From the NCBI GenBank assembly GCA_020720945.1, contig DYNR01000061.1:1-10842 (forward strand): DNA of 10,842 nucleotides. Reading direction: 5' to 3'. Of this stretch, positions 1 to 7,002 are shown piece by piece (the first letter of the stretch is position 1; each line of letters opens with the position of its first letter). The stretch is from Chthoniobacter flavus. Lineage in GTDB: Bacteria > Verrucomicrobiota > Verrucomicrobiia > Chthoniobacterales > DYNR01. Made by a program: the position numbers and the translations under genes. The notes under the pieces are model-generated. The model saw nothing but the letters and a program-made list of their open reading frames with translations, was not told the DNA's origin and searched no databases.

Positions 1-107
1 CGATGTTTTTGGGCGGGCTTTGGCGGTTTGCAGCGGTTTTTTTATCAGCTTGGGTTTTTATGTTTTATCCGGTGGTTGCCGGAGGGATTCTATCTCACGG
101 ATTCAGG

Positions 108-2153
108 TCAAAAATTGAAGCCGAAGCCGAATTGGAGAGCACCGGCGGGGTCGCCATCCTTGCGGACTAGGTTGTAGCCGTAATCGATGCGGACGGCACC
201 GATGGGGGTGTAGAAGCGCATTCCCATGCCTGGGGCGACGCGGGTTTCGTCCCAGGCGTAATCCTGCGGGGTGAGCGAGAGGTTGCCGAAATCCACGAAG
301 CCCACCGTGTAGAGGGGACCCCAGACGGGGAGTTGCATTTCCAAATTGGTTTGCCAGAAAAATTCGCCACCGAGAGGGTTGCCGCCTTCGTCGCGCGGAG
401 CCATGCCATCGAGTTGGAAGCTGCGGACAGAGTCTGGGCCGCCCAAGAAAAAGCGTTCGGGGGCAGGGACGGGACCTGTGCCAGAAAACGGGAAGATCGA
501 ACCGATTTTGTGGTTGGCGAAAAAGAAGGGGACGAAGGCGCGTTCCGGGGTTATTTTTTTTAGGGGGAGGTAAAAGGCGGCTTGGGCTTCTGGTTTGAAA
601 AAGTTTAGGTCGCCGCCGAGGGTTTGGGAAGCCAGCGCCAGATCGTATTTTAAGAGGAAGCCTTGCATCGGAGAAATCGGGTCGTTTCTCCTGTCCAGAG
701 TTTGTCCCCATCCGAGCATCCCGACGGTGTAATTCGTTTCTTTGGAAAGGTTTGCGGTTTCGCCGTAGATGGTCGTATCGAAGACGCTGCGCAAGACATA
801 CTGGAGGCGGAACCCCGTTTCGTTCGGTGTTTGGAAAACCCGTTCTACGCCCAAGACCCCGCCCGCGATGGTTGCTTTGTAGCCCGGCCATGATTGGTCG
901 GAGTAAAAGGTGCCGATGCTTCCTGCCAGTTCCGATTGGAAGAGGAAAGGGTCTTTGAGAGCGGCTTGGGCGCTGTAGCCCTTGGTCGAAGCTTCCGCTT
1001 TGATATTCAAGTGGTTGAGGGTTCCGAGAAAATTGCGGTCCGTGTAATCGAGAGAGCCGAAGAGCAGGAGCCATTCGCTGAAGCCCAAGGTGGCGCGGAG
1101 CTGTTTTGCTTTCGCTTCTTCGACGGAAATATCGAGTTGCAGCGAGCCGTCTGGGGAGGGTTGTGGGGCGACATCGATTTTTGAAAAAGCGCCGGTGAAC
1201 CAGAGGCGGCGGTTGGCTTCGCGCAATTGGGAAGCGTTGTAGGGTTCGCCTTGGCGGAGGCCTAGGGTGCTCAAGATGGCGGAGGTTTTTGTTTTGTGTT
1301 GGCCGCTGATGCGGATGGCACCTAGACGGTAGAGGTTGCCGGGGCGGGCGCGGATAAGGAGGTGGACATCCCCGTTTTTTTCATTGGTAGAGGCGATGAT
1401 TTCGGCTTCGGCTGCGAAGAACCCGCGGTCGCGCAAGAGGCGGAGGAGTTGCCCGCGCAGGAGCAAGTCTTCGTCCGGTGTGTAGGGGTGGTGCAAAGAA
1501 TCGGCGAAAAAATTTTTTGGGATGTCTAGGCTGTCCGGGCAGCCTTCCGTGCGGATGGAACGGACGATAAAGCAGGGACCGGATTCGATCCAGAAGGTGA
1601 CATCGCGGGTGCCGGGGATTTTGGCGGGTTCCGAGGAAGAGGTGACGCGGGCGGCGAGGTAGCCTTTTTGCAAGAGGCTTTGGGCGAGGGCGGCGGCGGC
1701 TTCTTCGTTGGCGAATTCCACGAAGCGGAGTTTGCCGAAGAGCGAGCGGGCGGAGCGGCGGAGGGAGGCGGTGACGATGTCGGTCATCCGTTCGGCAGGA
1801 AACGGCGAAGAACCTTCAAAGCGGATTTGTCCCAAGGCGACTCCTGGGCCTTCCGAAATCGAAAGGAGGGCAGAGCCAGCGGGGGCGTTGTAGGAGTAAT
1901 CCACCTCGGCTTCCCAGAAGCCTTGTTCCTCGTAAAATTCGCGGACAAAAAAAGCGGCGTCATCGGCATCCATGCGGGTCAGTTTGCCGCCGGTTTTTAC
2001 CTCGTAGTGGCGGAGGGCGCGCAGGATTCGTTCTTTTGGGAAGGTGGAATTGCCTTCAAATGAGAGGGTTGCGGGAGGGGAGGGGGGGGAAGCAAAAGCG
2101 GGGAGAGAGGGGAGGGCGCAGGCGAGCAGCAAGAGGAGCGGGAAAAAATTCAT
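108..2153 (-). CDS. tamA: TamA-like Omp85 outer-membrane protein with four POTRA domains
   Basis: A 681-residue Omp85-superfamily protein that should sit in the outer membrane and act with TamB in envelope biogenesis (insertion of outer-membrane proteins and/or lipid transport). It begins with a signal peptide (hydrophobic run at residues 4-15, cleavage near Ala21). Four POTRA-like units follow at about 27-107, 108-198, 199-277 and 278-348; successive units open with similar strands (IRFEG, IRTEG, IRISG). The barrel runs from about 352 to 681. Barrel signatures are the near-C-terminal TPIGAVRIDYGY segment, typical of Omp85 proteins, and a terminal aromatic residue (GFGFNF). The conserved VRGF motif of barrel loop 6 reads VRSF here (residues 576-579). 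E. coli TamA is about 577 residues with three POTRAs, so this one is longer by roughly one POTRA. It starts 30 bases after the tamB stop, so co-transcription is likely. The ATG has no Shine-Dalgarno sequence. A BamA role is less likely because of the tamB neighbour and the POTRA count. Confidence 0.87.
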   Translation of the reverse strand: MNFFPLLLLLACALPSLPAFASPPSPPATLSFEGNSTFPKERILRALRHYEVKTGGKLTRMDADDAAFFVREFYEEQGFWEAEVDYSYNAPAGSALLSISEGPGVALGQIRFEGSSPFPAERMTDIVTASLRRSARSLFGKLRFVEFANEEAAAALAQSLLQKGYLAARVTSSSEPAKIPGTRDVTFWIESGPCFIVRSIRTEGCPDSLDIPKNFFADSLHHPYTPDEDLLLRGQLLRLLRDRGFFAAEAEIIASTNEKNGDVHLLIRARPGNLYRLGAIRISGQHKTKTSAILSTLGLRQGEPYNASQLREANRRLWFTGAFSKIDVAPQPSPDGSLQLDISVEEAKAKQLRATLGFSEWLLLFGSLDYTDRNFLGTLNHLNIKAEASTKGYSAQAALKDPFLFQSELAGSIGTFYSDQSWPGYKATIAGGVLGVERVFQTPNETGFRLQYVLRSVFDTTIYGETANLSKETNYTVGMLGWGQTLDRRNDPISPMQGFLLKYDLALASQTLGGDLNFFKPEAQAAFYLPLKKITPERAFVPFFFANHKIGSIFPFSGTGPVPAPERFFLGGPDSVRSFQLDGMAPRDEGGNPLGGEFFWQTNLEMQLPVWGPLYTVGFVDFGNLSLTPQDYAWDETRVAPGMGMRFYTPIGAVRIDYGYNLVRKDGDPAGALQFGFGFNF

Positions 2154-2183
2154 CTGCGTCGCATGGCGGAATTTTTTTTTGTG

Positions 2184-5100
2184 TTAGCGGAAGCGGAGGG
2201 TGTAGGTGATGCCGCCGCCCAAGAAGCCGTAGCCGTCTCTTTCCGAAAAAACCGAGAGCTGTTCGGTTGCCCGGAATTCGCCACGGAGCGAAGGCTTCAT
2301 TCCTGGAATGCTCGGGGGGGCGGTGACGACTTGCACGCGGTTGAGGAGGGAATCCAAGTCGATGCCCTCGGGTTCGACTTGGCGCGCCAAGGTTTTCAAA
2401 ACCAGCAGGCTGCCTTGGCCGATGGCGGCTTCCCCTAGGGCAGGGCCGCCGGTGGGTCCGGGAGCGATGCCGGCGGTCAGGAGGAGGATGATCGCTTCTT
2501 TCGAGAGCGGGGGATCCGAGCGGAGAATCAGGTTTTTATCTTCGAGGGGGCCTTGGGCCAACATGAGAATGTCGTAGTTTAAGATTTTCGAGTATCCTTG
2601 GATGTCGAGGTAAGGCGAGCGCGGGGAGTCCTCGCGGAAATAAATTTTACCTTCGGGAATCGAGACGACGGAAAAAGGCAAGTAGGCGCGGGTTTTGTAG
2701 AGGGTGATTTCGCCGGTGAGACGGGGGTCGGAAAGGGAGCCGCCGAGGTGGAGGTCGGGCAAAATTTCGCCGTTGGCGATATTGCCGACGATGAGAAAGG
2801 GGGAGGCATTTCCGATTTTTAGATCCAGCTTCCAGTTGCCTAGAGGGAGGGGAACTTTGCCCGAGAAATCGGGGAGTAGCAAGGGGGCGTTGTTATCGGT
2901 TTGGACCGATTGCAAGATGGGGGTAATTTCCATGCGTTGGTAGATCCTGCCATCGGCGAAGAGGAGGGAACCGGAGAGGGTGCCATCGAGCAGAGAGCCT
3001 CGGGCGTGGAGGTCGAGGTCCGCGCGGAGGCGGAGGCGGCGGTCGCGTTGGAGGAGGATTTGTTTCCCGGAAACGGCGATGTCGCATTTCGGGTCCGAGG
3101 GATTTTCGAATGAGCCGCCGCCAGAAATTTCAAAGGGGCCTGCGCCGATTTCGCCGCCCGTATTTTCGAGATGGAAGGAGGTGCCATCGAAGCGGCAGGA
3201 GCCGTGGAAGTTTTTCAGCGAAGGGAGCTGGCGGTGGATTTCTAGTTCGCCGTCGCGCCAGTGGATTGCGCCAGCGATGGTGGGAGCGGCGAGAGAATTT
3301 CCAAGGTGGACTTCGCCGTCCAGGGTTCCGCGGAGTTTTTTTGCGGAAGGCAGGAAGGGGTGGAAGATAGAAAAGTCCGTTTTTGGGAGGAAGATTTTTC
3401 CGTCCAACGAGCCCGTGGGATCGTCCCATTCGAGTTTGCCGTCGCGGATGCGAAAGCCGAAGGGGAAGGTCAAGTCCACGGAAAGAGGGTCGAGTTTCGG
3501 GACTTCGATGGTTCCTCGGATTTTTCCAGAGCCGTTTTCCGCCGTGAGAGAAAGTTCGGTTTTTGGCGAGAGGACGGGGGCGTTTTTTTCGTTGGAAGCC
3601 AGGTTGGCGAAGGAGCCAGAAATGGAAATGACGGGGGCATCGAGGGAGCCGTAGGCGGATGCGTCCAGTTTTCCTGTTCCGCCCAGAGGGGATTTTTGCC
3701 CGAAGAGCGCGATGGTTTCCGCGATGTCCAGAGAGCCGGTTTGGAGTTTTAGGAAGAGTTCGCCGTCGGGGATAAATGCGTTTTCTTTCGATGTTCCGTT
3801 CCAGAGGCAGAGGGGGTTCCAAGGCAGGTAGAGTTGGCCGTCCACGAGCGGTTTGCCGTTGTTGCTGAGGGAGATTTGGTCGGCGAAAACGCCCGCGCCG
3901 CCTGCCGAGAGAATCCAGGAAAGAGAAAAAGCGTTTTGGCGTAAGAGGCACTGGCTGAAGAAGATATTATCGGGGGAATAAGTTGCGGCGAGTTTTCCTG
4001 TGAGTCCGGCGGGGAAGGGCGGGGCGCAGAGTTTTTCAAAGTCGGCGCGGATGGCACCCGAGTGGGCTTGGGGGGAGCCATCGCCTTGCCATTCCGCGTG
4101 GAGGGAGCCAGAGACGGAGTTGCCCGAGGAAGAGTCGAAGAAGGCAGGGGAGTAAACGGATAGATCCGAAAGGGAAGCGGAAATTTTGCCTTCGTAGAGG
4201 AAGGGGGCGGTCAGGTGGAGTTGGCCGGCGAGAGCCAGCGAGTCGTTTCCGTTTTTCCATGCGAAGGATTCGACCGATAATTCTTTGCCGCGGAAAACGG
4301 CGTGGGTGGAGAAAGAGCCAAAGGGGGTTCCTTTCCATTGTAGGGATTCGCCGGAGGCGGAGACATCGCCTTGGGCCGTTCCGCCCGATGCGGAAACAGC
4401 GGCTTGGAGTTTCATTTTGCCTGCGGTGTTTTTCAGTTGGTCACCGGCGAGAGCGGAAAGCGAGGAAAGGTTTTCGATTTGGGCATCGAGCTTCAGGCGG
4501 GCTTCCGCATTTTTCCAGTTTCCGTCGGCAGGCCATCCGGCGGAACCCGAAGCGGCGATGCGGTTTTCTTTTTGCTCGAGAAGAAATTCGGAAAGCTCCA
4601 CGGAACGGTCTTTGATTTGTCCTCCGATGACGAGCGATTCCCACCCACGGTTTTCCCAGGAGACATTTTTTGCCTGCAATCGGAGGGAGAATTGCCCGTC
4701 TAGCGGGGTGTCGAGGCGACCTCGGAAGCGGAGTTTTGCGTTCGAGATTTCGCCTTGCACGGCTCCGTCTAGGCCGAGGGTTTCTTGGAAGCTACGGACG
4801 GGTAGTTTGCCTGTCCAGAGGGTGGAGTCGGCGGTCGGCATTCCATCCTTTGCGCCGAACACGGTATCCGAGCGGAGCCAGCCACCGAAGGCATCGAACT
4901 CCGCGGAGAGGAAGGTTTTTGCGGGGTCAATTTGGAGAGCGCGGAGAGTCCACCCTTCCCAGAGAGGGAGGGCGGCGATGTAGGCGACCCCGTTTTTCCA
5001 TGCGGTGGTGCCGTCCCAGGGAGGTATTTCTTGGAACGAATTACTGGTTTGGAGGAAGCCGCCCGCCATGGAGATTTTTCCGTTTTTATCTTCCAAGAAG

Positions 5101-5660
5101 TTCGCGTCCAAGGATTTGAGGAAAAAGTAAGCACCGTCGGTGAGAACCAGCAACTCGTCGATTTGGAAATCCATCCGTTCGGGAAAAATACGGTGGAGCC
5201 AGCCGAGGACGGTCTGGTATTCCTCGTCGGAAAAACTCGGCAGCGGGGCCATCGGCGGGATGCAGCCTTCCCGGTAGTCGAGGACGGCCTGGATGCCGGT
5301 GATGGAAAGACGGGAAACCAGGCGTTTGCGGTCTGTCGCGATTTGCCAGAGCGAGCGGGGAGCTATTTCGAGGCGGTCGATGCGCACCGCCATTCTGGTT
5401 TTTTCCGGGGAACCTGGGACGGGAACAAGCACCAGGTTTTTGATTAAAAGCGGGGAACCGATACCGCCATCGATCGTCGCATTGCGGACAGAAAAACCGG
5501 CGTCTTTTGCCACTTTTTCCAGAGAGTTGCGGACGAAGTAATCCAGCGCTGGTTTTTGAAAAAAGAAGAGGCACGCGGCGATGGCACCCGCCAGCAAGAG
5601 CAGAAATCCCAAGAGCGGGAAGCGTTTGCGTTTTGCGGGAGAAGGGAGCGATTCGTTCAT
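2184..5660 (-). CDS. tamB: TamB-like translocation/assembly module protein (DUF490 family)
   Basis: A 1158-residue protein with an N-terminal membrane anchor (about residues 14-34, after a basic KRKR stretch) and a very long, low-complexity-free, beta-rich body. This is the layout of TamB/YtfN/AsmA-like proteins, which form a hydrophobic groove across the periplasm. The last ~330 residues look like the TamB C-terminal domain: repeated 'G.l..P...G.i.l....' strands, the stretch IPEGKIYFRED, the Pro-Leu-Ser-Lys-Glu-Ala segment followed by a hydrophobic helix (IILLLTAG), and an ending in alternating strand residues (ITYTLRFR). E. coli TamB is about 1259 residues, so the length is close to normal. 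An in-frame ATG 48 bases further upstream (5708) would add a Leu/Pro-rich 16-residue leader before the basic region. I prefer 5660 because the anchor then sits in the usual place. The gene lies directly upstream of tamA, the reverse of the proteobacterial order. Confidence 0.85.
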   Translation of the reverse strand: MNESLPSPAKRKRFPLLGFLLLLAGAIAACLFFFQKPALDYFVRNSLEKVAKDAGFSVRNATIDGGIGSPLLIKNLVLVPVPGSPEKTRMAVRIDRLEIAPRSLWQIATDRKRLVSRLSITGIQAVLDYREGCIPPMAPLPSFSDEEYQTVLGWLHRIFPERMDFQIDELLVLTDGAYFFLKSLDANFLEDKNGKISMAGGFLQTSNSFQEIPPWDGTTAWKNGVAYIAALPLWEGWTLRALQIDPAKTFLSAEFDAFGGWLRSDTVFGAKDGMPTADSTLWTGKLPVRSFQETLGLDGAVQGEISNAKLRFRGRLDTPLDGQFSLRLQAKNVSWENRGWESLVIGGQIKDRSVELSEFLLEQKENRIAASGSAGWPADGNWKNAEARLKLDAQIENLSSLSALAGDQLKNTAGKMKLQAAVSASGGTAQGDVSASGESLQWKGTPFGSFSTHAVFRGKELSVESFAWKNGNDSLALAGQLHLTAPFLYEGKISASLSDLSVYSPAFFDSSSGNSVSGSLHAEWQGDGSPQAHSGAIRADFEKLCAPPFPAGLTGKLAATYSPDNIFFSQCLLRQNAFSLSWILSAGGAGVFADQISLSNNGKPLVDGQLYLPWNPLCLWNGTSKENAFIPDGELFLKLQTGSLDIAETIALFGQKSPLGGTGKLDASAYGSLDAPVISISGSFANLASNEKNAPVLSPKTELSLTAENGSGKIRGTIEVPKLDPLSVDLTFPFGFRIRDGKLEWDDPTGSLDGKIFLPKTDFSIFHPFLPSAKKLRGTLDGEVHLGNSLAAPTIAGAIHWRDGELEIHRQLPSLKNFHGSCRFDGTSFHLENTGGEIGAGPFEISGGGSFENPSDPKCDIAVSGKQILLQRDRRLRLRADLDLHARGSLLDGTLSGSLLFADGRIYQRMEITPILQSVQTDNNAPLLLPDFSGKVPLPLGNWKLDLKIGNASPFLIVGNIANGEILPDLHLGGSLSDPRLTGEITLYKTRAYLPFSVVSIPEGKIYFREDSPRSPYLDIQGYSKILNYDILMLAQGPLEDKNLILRSDPPLSKEAIILLLTAGIAPGPTGGPALGEAAIGQGSLLVLKTLARQVEPEGIDLDSLLNRVQVVTAPPSIPGMKPSLRGEFRATEQLSVFSERDGYGFLGGGITYTLRFR

Positions 5661-5665
5661 AAGGT

Positions 5666-5694
5666 AGAGAGAGAGAAGAAGAGGGGGGAAGAGG
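5666..5694 (-). other. 29-base polypyrimidine tract in the tamB leader
   Basis: The plus strand is pure purine over these 29 bases, so the tamB transcript has an uninterrupted pyrimidine run ending five bases before the preferred ATG. No Shine-Dalgarno sequence is present. Such a run could serve as a ribosomal protein S1 landing site. Alternatively, if translation starts at 5708, it is simply the code for a Leu/Pro/Ser-rich N-terminal stretch. The run itself is directly visible; the function is inferred. Confidence 0.4.
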
Positions 5695-5941
5695 CAGGGA
5701 AGCAACATCGTGCCGAAGGGGATCGGCGAGAGAAGAGAAAAAGCGTTGGGCGAAGGCAGTTCATCGGCGGTGTAGAACTACCGATTTCTCGGGAGTTGTT
5801 CAACTTAAAAACCGTGGGTTTTGGTGGCGGAAAAGCGACGGGAGGAGGCGTTTCACAACCATTGACGGCATTCACTCCAACCTTCGCTCACGCCGCCTGA
5901 ACTGCCCGTTCCATTTCTTCTGGGGAAGAGGATGGAGGGGG
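5695..5941. other. Intergenic region between rpe and tamB with no supported gene
   Basis: I searched this stretch on both strands for a small gene, a rho-independent terminator for rpe and a promoter for tamB. Open frames exist (for example a 72-codon minus-strand frame running into tamB), but they are Pro/Ser-rich, have no recognisable domain and overlap the tamB start. No strong hairpin followed by a T-run was found. A TTGAAC/TAGTTC pair with 17-base spacing (5775-5803, minus) is too weak in its -10 to call. Confidence 0.4.
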
Positions 5942-6595
5942 TTATTCTCGCATCGCGAGGATGGCGGCAGAATAGTCGTTTGCCCGGAAAAGGGAGGTGC
6001 CTGCAACCATTACTTCTGCCCCCGCATCGCGGCACTCTTTTGCTGTGGCTGCATTGATTCCTCCGTCCACTTCGATCAAAAAAGAAAGGTTTTCGTCGGT
6101 TCTCCATGCGGAAGCCGTTTTGATTTTTTCGAGCATTTCGCGAAGAAAAGGTTGTCCGCCGAAGCCGGGGACAACAGTCATGATTAAGAGCAAATCCAAT
6201 TGTTTCAGATAGGGGCGGACGCCTGCGATATCGGTGGCGGGACTGATGGCGAGACCCGCTTTTTTTCCCGCATTGCGCACGCGTGCAAGAGTTTCGGAAA
6301 CATCGTGCTTGGCCTCCAAATGCGAGGTTACGATGTGGGCAGAGGGAAGGTAGCGATCGAGGTAATGGTCGGGGCGTTCGATCATCAGGTGGACATCTAC
6401 GGGGAGGGAAGAGTTGCGGGCGGCGGCATCGACGAATGCGCTGCCGAAAGAAATGTTATCCACGAAGTGGCCGTCCATGACATCGCAGTGTAGCCAGTCG
6501 GCACCGGCGGTTTCTACTTTTTTAACTTCTTCGCCGAGGCGGGAAAAGTCGCAGGCGAGGATGGAAGGGGCGATGATCGAAGGAGCGGGATTCAC
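5942..6595 (-). CDS. rpe: Ribulose-phosphate 3-epimerase
   Basis: Cytosolic TIM-barrel enzyme that interconverts D-ribulose 5-phosphate and D-xylulose 5-phosphate in the pentose phosphate pathway. From the GTG start chosen here the product has 217 residues, the usual family size. Family signatures in order: IAPSILACDFSRL (8-20), LHCDVMDGHF (35-44), VDVHLMIERP (66-75), PGFGGQ (143-148), EVDGGI (175-180) and VMVAGTSLF (195-203). The expected metal ligands and acid/base residues are present: His36, Asp38, His69 and Asp177. The frame extends upstream to a TTG at 6697, but those extra 34 residues are Pro/Lys-rich and unlike the family. No ATG lies between that TTG and the conserved core, so GTG at 6593-6595 is the best start. 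Small departures from consensus are VDNISFG for VPNITFG and MTVVPGFGG for MSVNPGFGG. It lies downstream of the tRNA-Val gene on the same strand, with no evident terminator between them. Confidence 0.95.
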   Translation of the reverse strand: MNPAPSIIAPSILACDFSRLGEEVKKVETAGADWLHCDVMDGHFVDNISFGSAFVDAAARNSSLPVDVHLMIERPDHYLDRYLPSAHIVTSHLEAKHDVSETLARVRNAGKKAGLAISPATDIAGVRPYLKQLDLLLIMTVVPGFGGQPFLREMLEKIKTASAWRTDENLSFLIEVDGGINAATAKECRDAGAEVMVAGTSLFRANDYSAAILAMRE

Positions 6596-6706
6596 GGGAG
6601 ATAGAGAAGGGTTATGTTTTTTTGAAACGGGGAGGGGAGGGGGATTGGGTTCCGTTTTTTGTTTTTTGGTGAGTGCGGATGCTGTTTGAAGACCCAAAGT
6701 TTGAAG

Positions 6707-6781
6707 TGGTGCGCGATACAGGGTTTGAACCTGTGACCCCTACAGTGTCAATGTAGTGCTCTACCGCTGAGCTAACCGCGC
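6707..6781 (-). tRNA. tRNA-Val (anticodon GAC)
   Basis: The reverse complement folds as a complete 75-base cloverleaf. The acceptor stem GCGCGGT pairs with ATCGCGC over seven positions including one G-T. The D stem is GCTC/GAGC, the anticodon stem CTACA/TGTAG with loop TTGACAC, the variable loop GGGTC, and the T stem ACAGG/CCTGT with loop TTCAAAC. The discriminator is A and the 3' CCA is encoded. Anticodon positions 34-36 read GAC, which decodes the valine codons GUC and GUU. All expected conserved bases (T33, TTC in the T loop, A14-type D-loop start) are present, so it looks functional. Confidence 0.96.
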
Positions 6782-6804
6782 ATGGGCAAATCCAAGAGAG
6801 ACGG

Positions 6805-6863
6805 AAACTAGCGAGAGGAGCGCGTGTTTGCAAGCCTTTTTTTTCGACCCCCGCAATTTTTTT
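6805..6863 (-). promoter_or_regulatory. Candidate tRNA-Val promoter with upstream A-tracts
   Basis: On the minus strand, TTGCAA (6828-6833) and TAGTTT (6805-6810) are separated by exactly 17 bases. This would start transcription about 17 bases before the tRNA. Just upstream lie A8 (6837-6844) and A7 (6857-6863), whose centres are about 20 bases apart, or two helical turns. That arrangement is like the UP elements that strengthen stable-RNA promoters. The hexamers match the sigma-70 consensus only partly, so this remains a candidate. Confidence 0.35.
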
Positions 6864-7002
6864 CGTTTCAAAAAGGGCAGGCGTTGTTTTTCTTTTGTCG
6901 CAAGCATTTGAAGGAGAGAGGGTTTGGGATTTTGAGGCTCTGCCTTGGCTGTTTTTTGAGCAGGGACAGAGTGGGCGTGAGCGTTTGAGAATCCCGGCAG
7001 TT

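Noticed and set aside
68..83. Small inverted repeat TCCGG/CCGGA after tamA, considered as a terminator
   Set aside because: The stem is only five base pairs and no T-run follows on the minus strand.
3..170. A 55-codon plus-strand frame with a hydrophobic N-terminus at the left edge
   Set aside because: No recognisable domain or ribosome site, it overlaps the conserved C-terminal end of tamA in antisense, and long antisense frames are common throughout this window.
3130..3951. Long 273-codon minus-strand frame inside tamB
   Set aside because: Arg/Pro-rich composition typical of a frame-shifted shadow; the tamB frame is continuous and carries the family pattern.
5775..5803. TTGAAC / TAGTTC pair with 17-base spacer as a tamB promoter
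   Set aside because: The -10 hexamer matches the consensus at only two positions.
6596..6697. N-terminal 34-residue extension of rpe from a TTG codon
   Set aside because: Low-complexity Pro/Lys-rich sequence not seen in the family; the GTG start gives the normal protein length.
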